A stretch of 64,000 nt of DNA from Cyanobium gracile PCC 6307 (GTDB lineage: Bacteria > Cyanobacteriota > Cyanobacteriia > PCC-6307 > Cyanobiaceae): positions 3,278,365 to 3,342,364 of the forward strand of contig NC_019675.1 in the NCBI RefSeq assembly GCF_000316515.1. The letters run 5' to 3'. Each line of letters opens with the position of its first letter. Positions within the stretch are counted from its first letter, which is position 1. A program made the translations under genes and the position numbers. Shown here piece by piece: positions 23,625-36,893 of this stretch. The notes beneath the pieces are model-generated. The model was not told the DNA's origin and searched no databases. It saw only the letters and a list, made by a program, of their open reading frames with translations.

Positions 23625-24343
23625 TGGCCGTCGTCACCCTGATCGTCAACGGCCAGGACGTGGCGGTGCCGGCGGGGGCCAGCCTGCTGGAGGCCACCCG
23701 GGCCGCGGCGGCCGACGTCCCCACCCTCTGCCACCTCGACGGCCTCAGCCCGGTCTCCGCCTGCCGTCTCTGCCTGGTGGAGGTGGAGGGGGTTAGCAAG
23801 CTGCTGCCCGCCTGCAGCACCGCCGCCGCCGAGGGCATGGTGGTGCACACCCACACGCCCCGGCTCAGGGAGTACCGGCGCATGGCGGTGGAGTTGTTCT
23901 TCGCCGAGGGCAACCACGTCTGCGCCGTCTGCGTGGCCAACACCCACTGCGAGCTGCAGGACATGGCCGTGACCGTGGGCATGGACCATTCCCGCTTCCC
24001 CTACCAGTACCCCCAGCGGTCGGTGGATGCCTCCCACCCCCAGTTCACCCTCGACCACAACCGCTGCATCCTCTGCACCCGCTGCGTGCGGGTGTGCGAC
24101 GAAATCGAGGGGGCCCATGTGTGGGACATCGGCAGCCGCGGCGGCCAGTGCCACATCGTCGCCGGCCTGGATGAGCCCTGGGGCCAGGTGCAGGCCTGCA
24201 CCTCCTGCGGCAAGTGCGTCGATGTGTGCCCCACCGGTGCCCTGTTCCGCAACAGCGACACCACCGCCGAGAAGGAGCCCAACACCACCCTGCCCGCCCT
24301 GTTGCGCACCGCCCGAGACCAGCACCGCTGGCACAACCAGTGA
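23624..24343 (+). CDS. hoxU: Bidirectional hydrogenase iron-sulfur subunit HoxU
   Basis: The 239-residue subunit resembles the front of NuoG. Features in order are an N-terminal 2Fe-2S ferredoxin fold ([24 protein letters not shown]), a His-Cys 4Fe-4S segment ([13 protein letters not shown]), and two 4Fe-4S motifs, [11 protein letters not shown] and [16 protein letters not shown]. It wires the diaphorase module to the HoxYH hydrogenase. Its ATG shares a base with the hoxF stop, and the possible GTG start of hoxY overlaps its own stop. Confidence 0.95.
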   Translation: MAVVTLIVNGQDVAVPAGASLLEATRAAAADVPTLCHLDGLSPVSACRLCLVEVEGVSKLLPACSTAAAEGMVVHTHTPRLREYRRMAVELFFAEGNHVCAVCVANTHCELQDMAVTVGMDHSRFPYQYPQRSVDASHPQFTLDHNRCILCTRCVRVCDEIEGAHVWDIGSRGGQCHIVAGLDEPWGQVQACTSCGKCVDVCPTGALFRNSDTTAEKEPNTTLPALLRTARDQHRWHNQ

Positions 24344-24354
24344 CCCCCCACCCC

Positions 24355-24933
24355 ATGACCCCCTTCCAGCCCGCCGCCAAGCTCCGCCTCGCCACCGTCT
24401 GGCTGGCGGGCTGCTCCGGCTGCCACATGTCGTTCCTCGACCTTGACGAGTTCCTCTTCGACCTGGCCGAGAAGGTGGATGTGGTGTTTTCCCCGGTCGG
24501 CACCGACGTCAAGATCTACCCCGAGAACGTCGACATCGCCCTGGTGGAGGGGGCGGTGGCGAACGTCGACAACCTGGAGCTGGCCCTGCAGGTGCGCGAG
24601 CGCACGGCCCTGGTGATCTCCTTCGGCGACTGCGCCGTGACGGCCAACGTGCCCGGCCTGCGCAACCTCCTCGATGCCGGTCACGACAGCGCCAAAGCGG
24701 TGCTGGAGCGCGGCTACCTGGAGCTGGCCGACGCCACGGGCCAGCTGCCCTTCGCCCCCGGCATCGTCCCCGAACTGCTGCCCCGGGTGCTGCCCCTGCA
24801 TGAGGTTATTCCGGTGGATCTCTACCTGCCGGGCTGCCCCCCCTCCGCCGAGCGCATCCGTGAGGCGATCACCCCCTTGCTGGCCGGCGAGCGGCCCGCG
24901 ATGGAAGGCACGGCCATGCTTCGCTTCGGATGA
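24355..24933 (+). CDS. hoxY: Bidirectional hydrogenase small subunit HoxY
   Basis: The 192-residue small subunit of the NiFe enzyme carries the proximal 4Fe-4S cluster ligands [11 protein letters not shown] (18-28), [16 protein letters not shown] (near 85) and [14 protein letters not shown] (near 160). It receives electrons from the NiFe site in HoxH. The ATG at 24355 was chosen; a GTG at 24340 overlapping the hoxU stop is an alternative. It is 10 bases before hoxH. Confidence 0.95.
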   Translation: MTPFQPAAKLRLATVWLAGCSGCHMSFLDLDEFLFDLAEKVDVVFSPVGTDVKIYPENVDIALVEGAVANVDNLELALQVRERTALVISFGDCAVTANVPGLRNLLDAGHDSAKAVLERGYLELADATGQLPFAPGIVPELLPRVLPLHEVIPVDLYLPGCPPSAERIREAITPLLAGERPAMEGTAMLRFG

Positions 24934-24943
24934 GGACCTCCCC

Positions 24944-26386
24944 ATGACCCGCACCGTTCTCATCGACCCGGTCACCCGCATCGAGGGCCACGCCAAGATC
25001 ACCCTGCACCTCGATGAGGCCGGCCACCTCACCGACACCCGCTTCCACGTGGTGGAGTACCGGGGCTTCGAAAAATTCTGCGAGGGCCGGCCCTTCACCG
25101 AGATGGCCGGCATCACGGCCCGCATCTGCGGCATCTGCCCGGTGAGCCACCTGCTGGCGGCCGCCAAGACCGGCGACAAGCTGCTGGCCCTTTCGATCCC
25201 CCCGGCAGCCGACAAACTGCGGCGGCTGCTCAACCTGGCCCAGCTCACCCAGTCCCACGCGCTCTCGTTTTTTCACCTCAGCAGTCCTGATTTCCTGCTG
25301 GGCTGGGAGAGCGATCCGGCCAAACGCAACGTCTTCGGCCTGATGGCCGCCGACCCCGACCTGGCCCGGGCCGGCATCCGCCTGCGCCAGTTCGGCCAGC
25401 AGATCCTGGAGCTGCTGGGCGGGCGCAAGATCCACTCCGCCTGGGCGGTGCCCGGGGGGGTGCGCACCCCCCTGAGCCAGGAGGCCAAGGACTGGATCCT
25501 GGGGCGCCTGCCGGAGGCCCGCGCCACCGTGACGCTGGCGCTGGAGCTCTACAAGACGCTGCTCGATGGTCCGCTGCAGAAGGAGCAGCGCGTCTTCGGC
25601 GACTTCCCCAGCCTGTTCATGGGCCTGGTGACCCCCAACGGGCTCTGGGAGCACATCGAGGGGCGCATCCGCTTCCGGGACGCCACCGGCGCGATCGTCG
25701 CCGACCAGCTCAGCGAGGACGACTACGCCGAGTTCCTCGGCGAGGCGGTGGAACCCTGGAGCTACCTCAAGTTCCCCTATTACAAACCCCTGGGCTACCC
25801 GGAGGGGATCTACCGGGTGGGCCCCCTGGCCCGGCTCAACGTCTGCGACAGCATCGGCACCCCCTGGGCCGACCGGGAGCTGGCGGAGCTGCGCCAGCGC
25901 AGCGGCCAGCCCGCCACCTCGAGCTTCGCTTATCACCACGCGCGGCTGGTGGAGATCGTGGCCTGCCTGGAGGCGATCGAGGCCCTGGTGCAGGATCCCG
26001 AGCTGATGCACGGCCGCATCCGTCTGCGGGCTTCCCTGAACCGCAACGAGGCGGTGGGGGTGAGCGAAGCGCCCCGGGGCACCCTTTTCCACCATTACAA
26101 GGTGAATGACGACGGCCTGCTCACCAGCGTCAACCTGATCATCGCCACCGGCCAGAACAACCTGGCGATGAACCGCACCGTGCACCAGATCGCCCGGGAA
26201 TACATCCCCGATCCGGTGCCCGCCGGCACCGAGATCCCCGAGGCGATGCTCAACCGGGTGGAGGCCGGCATCCGCTGCTTCGATCCCTGCCTCTCCTGCT
26301 CCACCCACGCCGCCGGCCAGATGCCCCTGCGCCTGCAGCTGCTGGCCGCCGACGGCACGGTGCTGGCCGAGCGCCTGCGGGGATGA
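24944..26386 (+). CDS. hoxH: Bidirectional NiFe-hydrogenase large subunit HoxH
   Basis: The 480-residue catalytic subunit carries both nickel-binding motifs: [10 protein letters not shown] (60-69) and [10 protein letters not shown] (447-456). The last 25 residues after His455 are the usual C-terminal extension removed by a dedicated protease once nickel is inserted; hoxW directly follows and overlaps the stop. The enzyme reduces protons or oxidises H2, coupled to NAD(P)H or ferredoxin/flavodoxin. No substitutions are seen at the Cys ligands. Confidence 0.97.
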   Translation: MTRTVLIDPVTRIEGHAKITLHLDEAGHLTDTRFHVVEYRGFEKFCEGRPFTEMAGITARICGICPVSHLLAAAKTGDKLLALSIPPAADKLRRLLNLAQLTQSHALSFFHLSSPDFLLGWESDPAKRNVFGLMAADPDLARAGIRLRQFGQQILELLGGRKIHSAWAVPGGVRTPLSQEAKDWILGRLPEARATVTLALELYKTLLDGPLQKEQRVFGDFPSLFMGLVTPNGLWEHIEGRIRFRDATGAIVADQLSEDDYAEFLGEAVEPWSYLKFPYYKPLGYPEGIYRVGPLARLNVCDSIGTPWADRELAELRQRSGQPATSSFAYHHARLVEIVACLEAIEALVQDPELMHGRIRLRASLNRNEAVGVSEAPRGTLFHHYKVNDDGLLTSVNLIIATGQNNLAMNRTVHQIAREYIPDPVPAGTEIPEAMLNRVEAGIRCFDPCLSCSTHAAGQMPLRLQLLAADGTVLAERLRG

Positions 26387-26832
26387 CCGGCGCCGACATC
26401 AGCACCGGGGGAGCGTTGCTGATCGGCATCGGCAATCCCCTGCGGGGCGATGACGGGGTGGGCTGGCACCTGGTGGAGGGCCTGGGCCTGCAGCGCCACC
26501 AGCTCACCCCCGAACTGGCCGAGGCGGTGGCGGCCGCCGACCGGCTGCTGATCGTCGACGCCTGGCTGGCAACGCCCCGCAGCCGCTGCCTGCTGCGGCC
26601 CCTGGTGGCCTCAGGCGGCTGGGAGCGGGACACGCACCGCGTGGAGCCAGCCCGGCTGCTGGCCCTGGCCGAGCAGCTGTTCGACCGCTGCGTGCCGGCC
26701 CACGAGCTGCTGGTGCCGGCCTTCGACTTCTCCTGGGGCGATCGCTTCTCGCCGCAGCTGCGGCGCCAGCTGCCCGAGGCGCGCCGGCTGCTACGGGGCT
26801 GGTTGCGGGAGGCGGTGGCGCCCCATGCATGA
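26383..26832 (+). CDS. hoxW: Hydrogenase maturation endopeptidase HoxW
   Basis: The 149-residue HycI/HoxW-type protease has [18 protein letters not shown] (15-32), which includes the first metal-binding acidic residue, then [10 protein letters not shown] and [11 protein letters not shown] with the His expected to contact nickel. It trims the C-terminus of HoxH. The ATG overlaps the hoxH stop by four bases and the gene end overlaps hypA by eight, so production is linked to its substrate. Confidence 0.9.
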   Translation: MTGADISTGGALLIGIGNPLRGDDGVGWHLVEGLGLQRHQLTPELAEAVAAADRLLIVDAWLATPRSRCLLRPLVASGGWERDTHRVEPARLLALAEQLFDRCVPAHELLVPAFDFSWGDRFSPQLRRQLPEARRLLRGWLREAVAPHA

Positions 26833-27166
26833 GCTGAGCCTCATGGATGCCGTGAGGGAGCAGGCCCTGGAGCAGGCTGCCCTGCACGGGGCCGGCCGCA
26901 TCACCGCCATCACCCTGCGGGTGGGCAGCCTGGCGGGGGTGGAGATCGAGGCCCTGCGGCTGGCCCACACGGTGGTGATGGCGGGCACCATCGCCGCCGG
27001 CTCCCGGCTGGAGATCGAGGCGGTGAGCTCCGAATGCCTCTGTGCCGCCTGCGAGCAGCCCTTCGCGGCGCGCGATGGCTGCTGCGAGTGCCCCCGCTGC
27101 GGCCGCATCAGCCGGGAGCTGCTGCGGGGGCGGGAACTGCAGCTGACCTCCCTGGACCTCGACTGA
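26825..27166 (+). CDS. hypA: Hydrogenase nickel-insertion protein HypA
   Basis: The 113-residue nickel chaperone begins with [10 protein letters not shown], whose N-terminal Met-His-Glu binds Ni. A zinc site is made of CAAC (73-76) and CPRC (89-92). It delivers Ni to HoxH together with HypB. Two extra Cys near each zinc motif (Cys71, Cys86/87) are noted. It ends the first hox block; the next hyp gene is beyond an outer-membrane protein gene. Confidence 0.93.
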   Translation: MHELSLMDAVREQALEQAALHGAGRITAITLRVGSLAGVEIEALRLAHTVVMAGTIAAGSRLEIEAVSSECLCAACEQPFAARDGCCECPRCGRISRELLRGRELQLTSLDLD

Positions 27167-27246
27167 TCCGCCAGGCTTGACAGGGAGCTGGGGCCGTCGC
27201 TGGGGCCGAACGTCCCGAGGCTGGCGGTGATCCCTATCAGGGCCGG

Positions 27247-27267
27247 AAAAAATTCTGTCAATTTTTT
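27247..27267 (+). terminator. AT-only perfect hairpin after hypA
   Basis: AAAAAATT (27247-27254), loop CTGTC, AATTTTTT (27260-27267). It is a perfect 8-bp AT stem ending in six T in a strongly GC-rich genome, 80 bases past hypA. It could serve as a terminator or regulatory element in either direction; the stem is weak for a classical terminator. Confidence 0.4.
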
Positions 27268-27427
27268 ATCTAGAAGGCCGATCGGCGCTGGATTCAGGTG
27301 CGAAACGTAAACTTGTGCAAGTTTTCTTTTTATCGCCACTCTGTGCCAGGACTGATGCTGTCCATGGCCCGCAAATTCGTCCATGGCGTGGGTTTATTTG
27401 TAAATGAGTGAGAGGAGCGCAACCCCC

Positions 27428-28537
27428 ATGACTTATTTCTCGAAGAATTCCACCAGGACATTCCGTCGGTCATTTCTCCGCGGGATGGGAATCGCCGCAA
27501 CAGGTGGTCTCCTGCTTGGCGGTCCCGCGATGGCGGAAGTCAGGCCTGTTGGCGAACGCACCGAGCCCGTGACGAATCCCGTGACTTCGGAATCGTCCGC
27601 AGGTCTTCCCGGGCTTGCTGAAGCCGGCCCCAGTGATCGTCCCGCCACGGCGGTTCCGGCCCTGGAATCCGCTCCTTCGGTGGCAGCCCCCAGCGCAAGC
27701 CTGGATTCCCAGGTTGCTCCGGACGCCATCCTCATCGCCCAGACCTATCCCCAGCCGGTGGTGAAGGAGGTCTATTCCGCCAAGGGCTGGTACCTCACCA
27801 TCGGTGCCGGCGCCCAGACCCCAAGCGACCAGACGGTCAACAGCAACGGCACGCTCGTTTCCCCGTTCTTCACGCCGCTGCTGTTCAACTTCGGAAACAA
27901 CAACTCCACGAAGCTCGATCTGGGCGGAGGCTTCTCCGGTGATGTGGGCGTCGGTTACGACTTCGGCGCCCTGCGCGCCGAGCTCACCTACGGCTACAGC
28001 CGGGCCAGCCTCAACGCCGTTGGTGCCGCCAATCCGATCGGCTTCGGTGCCTTCGGCATCGTGCCCTTCACCAACAACGTCTCCGGCATCATCAACAAGA
28101 ATGATGTGCTGGCCAGCCTCTACTACGACATCGAGACCAACAGCCGCTGGACGCCCTACATCGGCGGTGGCATCGGGTACACCAACCTGAGCACCCCGAG
28201 CTTCAGCCTCAACGGCTTCCCCACCAACAGCGTCAACAAGGGGCTGTTCGGCTGGCAGGCCAAGGTGGGTGTCAGCTATGCCATGAGCTACAACTCCGAT
28301 GTCTACCTTGAAGGTGTCTACCAAGGCGCTGGCGGGTATTCCTCCGAGAACCTGACCTTCGACGCCTTCAACAGCTTCGGCGGCAAGATCGGCTTCCGCT
28401 ACCGCTTCGGCGCCCGCCCGGTGGCGGCCGCGCCCGCTCCTACCCCGGAGCCGGAACCCGTCATGCAGCCCGCACCGGCCCCTGCCCCGATCTACCAGCC
28501 CGAACCGGCCCCCGCGCCGATCCGCGGCCTCTGGTGA
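27428..28537 (+). CDS. Outer-membrane beta-barrel protein with Tat-like signal and Pro-rich tail
   Basis: The 369-residue product starts with a twin-arginine-like signal (FRRSFLRGMGIAATGG, then GGPAMA). A Pro/Ala/Ser-rich spacer covers about 35-105. From about 115 alternating strands with aromatic ends (GWYLTIGAGAQ, GDVGVGYDFGALRAELTYGY, WTPYIGGGIGYTNL, FGGKIGFRYRFG) indicate an OmpA-like eight-strand barrel. The C-terminal 30 residues repeat PAP/PEPEP, a possible periplasmic or wall-contact tail. GAGAGGAG precedes the ATG at 27428, favoured over 27404. Its place between hypA and hypB has no obvious link to hydrogenase. Confidence 0.82.
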   Translation: MTYFSKNSTRTFRRSFLRGMGIAATGGLLLGGPAMAEVRPVGERTEPVTNPVTSESSAGLPGLAEAGPSDRPATAVPALESAPSVAAPSASLDSQVAPDAILIAQTYPQPVVKEVYSAKGWYLTIGAGAQTPSDQTVNSNGTLVSPFFTPLLFNFGNNNSTKLDLGGGFSGDVGVGYDFGALRAELTYGYSRASLNAVGAANPIGFGAFGIVPFTNNVSGIINKNDVLASLYYDIETNSRWTPYIGGGIGYTNLSTPSFSLNGFPTNSVNKGLFGWQAKVGVSYAMSYNSDVYLEGVYQGAGGYSSENLTFDAFNSFGGKIGFRYRFGARPVAAAPAPTPEPEPVMQPAPAPAPIYQPEPAPAPIRGLW

Positions 28538-28541
28538 ACAC

Positions 28542-28563
28542 CTGATGGCCCCGGTGGCCATCA
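28542..28563 (+). terminator. Hairpin after the outer-membrane protein gene
   Basis: Perfect 9-bp stem CTGATGGCC / GGCCATCAG with a 5-base loop, four bases past the stop codon at 28537. It has no T-run, but the position suits a transcription end or RNA-stabilising hairpin. Confidence 0.6.
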
Positions 28564-28657
28564 GGGTCCCGTCCGAGCTCCGTGCCTAGCCTTCGGGCGA
28601 GGCCGGGCCCCGGCGGGGCTTTTCCGTGCCGCTCTCCTGTCTGGGGTCGAACCTGCA

Positions 28658-29398
28658 ATGTGTGTCGACTGCAATTGCGGCCAACCGGTCGCCCCCGCCA
28701 TCGAGGCCCCCCGGCACCTGGAGCTGGGCCAGCGTCTGCTGGTCCACAACGACGCCCAGGCGGCGGCCAACCGGGAGCACTTCGCCGCCGCCGGTGTCCG
28801 GGTGATCAACCTGCTCTCCTCGCCGGGTTCCGGCAAGACCTCCCTGCTGGAGCGCCTGGCTCGGCACCTGGCTCCCGCCTCCCCATCGCAGCGCCATCCG
28901 ATGGCGGTGATCGTGGGCGATCTGGCCACCGACAACGACGCCCGCCGGCTGCGGGCCGTCGGGGTGCCCGCCCTGCAGATCACCACGGGCCAGGCCTGCC
29001 ATCTGGAGGCGGCGATGGTGCACCGGGCCCTCCATGAACTGGACCACCTCGGCCAGCCCCTCGATGGCCTGGAGCTGCTGGTGATCGAGAACGTCGGCAA
29101 CCTGGTCTGCCCGGCCGCCTTCGATCTTGGTGAGAGTCAGCGGGTCGTCCTGCTCTCGGTCACCGAAGGGGAGGACAAGCCCCTGAAGTACCCGGCGATC
29201 TTCCATTCGTCCGACGTGGTGGTGATCAGCAAGGGCGACCTGGCCGGGGCCTGTGGCTTCGATGGGCCCCAGGCCCGCCGCCACATCGCCCGGGTGGCCC
29301 CCCGGGCCCGCATCGTGGAGGTCTCCGCCCGCACTGGGGAGGGCATCGCCGAGCTGCTGGCGGCCCTGGGCCTGGAGCGGGTGGCCGTGGCCGGCTGA
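28658..29398 (+). CDS. hypB: Hydrogenase nickel-incorporation GTPase HypB
   Basis: The 246-residue GTPase has the N-terminal Cys motif MCVDCNCG, a P-loop SPGSGKT (55-61), VGDLATDNDA, ENVGNLVCP (144-152), which includes the metal-binding Cys of the G domain, and SKGDLAG. GTP hydrolysis powers Ni transfer from HypA to HoxH. The His-rich stretch found in some HypB proteins is absent, so it probably stores no nickel. It ends two bases before hypF. Confidence 0.94.
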   Translation: MCVDCNCGQPVAPAIEAPRHLELGQRLLVHNDAQAAANREHFAAAGVRVINLLSSPGSGKTSLLERLARHLAPASPSQRHPMAVIVGDLATDNDARRLRAVGVPALQITTGQACHLEAAMVHRALHELDHLGQPLDGLELLVIENVGNLVCPAAFDLGESQRVVLLSVTEGEDKPLKYPAIFHSSDVVVISKGDLAGACGFDGPQARRHIARVAPRARIVEVSARTGEGIAELLAALGLERVAVAG

Positions 29399-29400
29399 CC

Positions 29401-31965
29401 ATGCCACCGCTGGCGGGGCGGGCCCAGCTGCACCTGGAGTGCCGTGGCGTGGTGCAGGGTGTGGGCTTCCGGCCCCTGGTGCACCACCTCGCCAGCGATC
29501 TTGATCTGCGGGGCGAGGTGGAAAACGGCCCGGGGGCGGTTTGCCTGCGGCTGGAGGGGGACCGCCGCTCCCTGGAGATGTTCCTGAGGCGCTTGCCGCA
29601 GCAGCTGCCCCCCGGGGCCCGCCTTGAGCCCCTCGCTCCCGTCTGGTCGGCGGCCGCCGGCCCGGCGGCGGGCCCGCTCAGGGCGGGGGTGCGGATCCTG
29701 GCTGGCCAGGCCAGGCCGCTCAGCATCGATCTGATCGCGTCGTCGCTGGTGGCCGACCGGGCCCCCTGCCGCGCCTGCCTGGCGGAACTGGCCGATCCCG
29801 CCGATCGCCGCTTCGGCTACCCCTTCATCAGCTGCTGCGACTGCGGTCCCCGCTTCAGCATCGCCACGGCCGAGCCCTGGGCCCGGGCCCAGACGACCCT
29901 GGCGCCGTTCGCCCTGTGCCCGGCCTGCCACCGGGAGTTCGAGGAACCGACCGACCGCCGCTTCCACGCCGAGACCATCGCCTGCCCGGCGTGCGGGCCG
30001 CGGCTGGCGTTCCTGGATGCCTCCGGGGTGCCGCTGGCCGGCTACACAACCGGCGACGGCGCCAGTCCCCGGGCCCTGATCCGGGTCTGCTGCGATCTCC
30101 TGGCGGCCGGGAAGGTGCTGGCCCTGCAGGGGGTGGGCGGGTTCCAGCTGCTGGTGGATGCCGCCAATCCCACGGCGGTGGCCCTGCTGCGACGGCGCAA
30201 GCGACGGCCCGCCAAGCCTTTCGCCCTGCTGGTGGCCGAGGCCGGGGCCCTTGCTCCCTTCTGCGCCATCGACGCCGCCGAGCGGCGGGCCCTGGCGGAT
30301 CCGGCTGCCCCGATCGTGCTGCTGCGGCGCCGCCCTGGGGCGGCCACCGCCCTGCCGGGCGTGGCCCCGGGTAGCCCGTGCCTGGGGGCGATGCTGCCGG
30401 CGTCGCCGCTGCACCACCTGCTGGCGCGTGAGTTCGGCCGGCCCCTGGTGGCCACCAGCGGCAACCCCAGCGGGGAACCGCTCTGCATCGATCCCGCCGA
30501 AGCGGTGCGGCGGCTGGGGGCCGGTGCTGGAGCCGGCGAGCCGATCGCCGATGCCTTCCTTGTGCACGACCGTGCCATCGCCCGGCCGCTGGACGATTCG
30601 GTGCTGCAGGTGATCGACGGCCGCCCCGCCCTGCTGCGCCGGGCCCGCGGCTACGCCCCCGAGCCCCTGGCCCTCGGGCCGACGGCCGACGCGGCGGCTG
30701 CAGGGGTGCCCGGCGGCCTGGTGGCCTTGGGCGGTGATCTCAAAAGCGCGCCCGCCCTGGCTCTGGGGGGACGGGTGTGGCTCGCCCCCCACCTGGGGGA
30801 CCTGGCCGAGGGGCGCCTGCTCTCCCGCCTGGTCGCCGGACTGGAGGCGATTGATCGGCGCTGGGGCGATGGGGTGGGGGCGATCGCCTGCGATGCCCAT
30901 CCCGGCTATCTCAGCCACCAGCTCGCCGCCGCCCAGCGGTGGCCGCGGCATCCTGTGCAGCACCACCGGGCCCATGGCCTGGCGGTGCTGGCGGAGCACG
31001 GGCTGGCACCGCCGCTGCTGGCCTTCACCTGGGATGGTCTGGGGTACGCCCCGGCGCCCGAATCGGTGGCTGGGGAGTCGGCTGCTGGCGGCGGTGCCCG
31101 GCTCTGGGGCGGGGAGCTGCTGTTGCTGGGTGGATCCGGGGGCTTCCCCTGCGAGCGGCGGGTGGCCCTGCGGCCCTTCCCCCTGCCTGGGGGTGAGCGG
31201 GCGATGGAGGAACCCCGTCGGGCGGCCCTGGGGCTCCTGGCTGCCGCCGGGGCCGGGGCCATGGGGCATCCCGGGGCCCGCCATACCCTGGCCGCCTTCG
31301 CGGCCGACGAACGCCGCCTGCTGCTGCAGGCCATTGCCGGTGGCTGCAACAGTCCCCTGACCACCAGCATGGGCCGGCTGTTTGATGGGGTCGCCTCCCT
31401 GCTGAACCTGGTGCAGGTGCAGAGCCACGAGGGTGAGGGGGGCCTGCGGCTGCAGGGGGCGGCCTCCGCCGCTGCCGCTGCGGAAGTCCTCGCCCCTGGC
31501 GTCCCCGGGGACTGGTCCCTCCCCCTGGTGCCACCCGGGGCCGTCGCGGCTGCCGGCGCCGATGGGCCGACCCTGGGCTGGCTCGACTGGGAACCGCTGC
31601 TGCTGGCGCTGCTGGCGGCGATCGCGGCCGGCACGTCGGCGAGCGTCTGTGCCGCCCGCTTCCACCACGCCCTGGTGGCGGCCCTGGCCGGGACGGCCGC
31701 CATCGCCGCGGCGGACCTGGCGGCCACCGCACCGACCCCCGCCGAGGGCGTGCCCGTGGCCCTGGCCGGGGGATGCTTCCAGAACCGGCTGCTGCTGGAG
31801 GGGGCGATCGGCGCCCTGCGGGCCCGGGGGTTGCGACCGTTCTGGCCAGAGCTCGTGCCATGCAATGACGGTGGGCTGGCCCTCGGCCAGCTCTGGGCGG
31901 CGGCGGGGCCGTGGGCAGATCCGGCCGGCGGGCCTACAACCATGGGGAGAGACCACGCGCCGTGA
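29401..31965 (+). CDS. hypF: Carbamoyltransferase HypF
   Basis: The 854-residue enzyme makes the CN ligands of the NiFe site from carbamoyl phosphate with HypE. Domains in order: acylphosphatase (residues 10-95, VQGVGFRPLVHHLA), two Cys4 zinc fingers (CRACLAEL with CDCGPRF; CPACHREF with CPACGPR, about 120-205), a YrdC-like domain (LRRRKRRPAKPFALLV, about 260-400) and the Kae1-like carbamoyltransferase (HHRAHGLAVLAEHG, LAGGCFQNRLLLEGA near 785). It is complete. The next gene, hypC, begins seven bases after the stop. Confidence 0.95.
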   Translation: MPPLAGRAQLHLECRGVVQGVGFRPLVHHLASDLDLRGEVENGPGAVCLRLEGDRRSLEMFLRRLPQQLPPGARLEPLAPVWSAAAGPAAGPLRAGVRILAGQARPLSIDLIASSLVADRAPCRACLAELADPADRRFGYPFISCCDCGPRFSIATAEPWARAQTTLAPFALCPACHREFEEPTDRRFHAETIACPACGPRLAFLDASGVPLAGYTTGDGASPRALIRVCCDLLAAGKVLALQGVGGFQLLVDAANPTAVALLRRRKRRPAKPFALLVAEAGALAPFCAIDAAERRALADPAAPIVLLRRRPGAATALPGVAPGSPCLGAMLPASPLHHLLAREFGRPLVATSGNPSGEPLCIDPAEAVRRLGAGAGAGEPIADAFLVHDRAIARPLDDSVLQVIDGRPALLRRARGYAPEPLALGPTADAAAAGVPGGLVALGGDLKSAPALALGGRVWLAPHLGDLAEGRLLSRLVAGLEAIDRRWGDGVGAIACDAHPGYLSHQLAAAQRWPRHPVQHHRAHGLAVLAEHGLAPPLLAFTWDGLGYAPAPESVAGESAAGGGARLWGGELLLLGGSGGFPCERRVALRPFPLPGGERAMEEPRRAALGLLAAAGAGAMGHPGARHTLAAFAADERRLLLQAIAGGCNSPLTTSMGRLFDGVASLLNLVQVQSHEGEGGLRLQGAASAAAAAEVLAPGVPGDWSLPLVPPGAVAAAGADGPTLGWLDWEPLLLALLAAIAAGTSASVCAARFHHALVAALAGTAAIAAADLAATAPTPAEGVPVALAGGCFQNRLLLEGAIGALRARGLRPFWPELVPCNDGGLALGQLWAAAGPWADPAGGPTTMGRDHAP

Positions 31966-31972
31966 TCCGCCC

Positions 31973-32211
31973 ATGTGCCTGGCCGTGCCTGCTCGCATCC
32001 TCTCGATCCGGATCCAGCCGCCGGCGGGCGATCCCGGACCGGCGGGGGCCGAAGCCGCCGCAGACGATGACGGCCTCTGGCGCATGGCCGAGGTGGATTT
32101 CGGCGGGGTGCGCCAGCAGGTGAGCCTGGCCTGTCTGCCCGAGGCGGCCGTCGGCGATCGGGTGCTGGTGCACGTGGGCCTGGCCCTCAGCCTCGTCGAG
32201 GACGACCCCGC

Positions 32212-32215
<4 letters not shown>
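31973..32215 (+). CDS. hypC: Hydrogenase assembly chaperone HypC
   Basis: The 80-residue protein starts MCLAVPARIL; Cys2 carries the Fe(CN)2CO intermediate. The family core RMAEVDFGGVRQQVSLACL follows. Compared with typical HypC, the sequence between the first strand and RMAEVDF is longer and rich in Pro, Gly, Ala and Asp (about residues 16-37), suggesting a local insertion. It works with HypD. The stop overlaps the nifJ start by four bases. Confidence 0.9.
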
Positions 32216-35858
<3,643 letters not shown>

Positions 35859-35862
<4 letters not shown>

Positions 35863-36893
35863 CCCGTCCCGATCTGTCCGTCACCTACCTGGGCCTGGAG
35901 CTGCGCAGCCCCCTGGTGGTGGGGGCCGCGGCGCCCCTGAGCGAGGACATCGACCAGTTGCTGCGGCTGGAGGAGGCCGGCGCCGCCGCTGTGGTGTTGC
36001 ATTCGCTGTTCGAGGAGCAGATCGAGCGCGACCAGCTGGAGCTGCACCGGGTGAGCATCCAGGGGGCCGACAGTTACGGCGAGGCGCTCAGCTACTTCCC
36101 CGAGCCCTCGATCTTCCATGTGGGCCACGACCTCTACCTGCGCCACCTCGAGCAGGCCCGCTCCCGCCTGTCGGTGCCGGTGATCGCCAGCCTCAACGGC
36201 GCCCACCCCGGCCAGTGGGTGCAGGTGGCGCGGCGGATGGAGGACGCCGGTGCCAGCGCCCTGGAGCTGAACATCTATTCCGTCCCCACCGATCCGGATC
36301 TCTCCAGCGCGGCGATCGAGAACCAGGTGCTGGAGATCGTCGCCGAGGTGCGCGCCGAGGTGACGCTGCCCCTGGCGGTGAAGCTCAGCCCCTTCTTCAC
36401 CAACTTCGGCGCCATGGCCAAGCGGCTGGCCGCCGTCGGTGCCGATGGCCTGGTGCTGTTCAACCGCTTCTACCAGCCCGACATCGACATTGAGGAACTG
36501 GAGGTGCGGCCCAACCTGCTGCTGTCCACCCCCCACGACCTGCGGCTGCCCCTGCGCTGGATCGCCCTGCTGCACGGCCGCCACCCGGTGGATCTAGCGG
36601 CCACCGGTGGCGTGCACCGCGGCACCGACGTGGTGCGGCTGCTGATGGCCGGCGCCGCCATCACCCAGGTGGTGGCCGCCCTGCTGCGCCACGGCCCCGG
36701 CCGGCTCACGGGCCTGGAGGAGGAGCTGGGCCAGTGGCTGCTGGAGCACGAGCACGCCTCGGCCCGGGAGCTGATCGGCTGCATGAGCCAGCAGCGCTGC
36801 CCCGATCCGAGCGAGTATGAGCGCTCCCAGTACATGCGCGCCGTCCAGACCTTCCTGCCCGCCGAGGCCGCGGCGGCGCCCGGTCCCTGGTGA
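35859..36893 (+). CDS. Dihydroorotate dehydrogenase-like FMN protein
   Basis: The 344-residue TIM-barrel flavoprotein is of the DHOD-like type often found next to nifJ. Recognisable parts are LRSPLVVGAAAPLSED, VIASLNGAHPGQWV, ALELNIYSVP, LAVKLSPFF and TGGVHRGTDVVRLLMAGA, which gives the phosphate-binding loop. It is not the pyrimidine-pathway enzyme, judging by the degenerate active-site region and the context. A role as a redox partner of PFOR metabolism is inferred. It overlaps nifJ by four bases and hypD by four. Confidence 0.85.
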
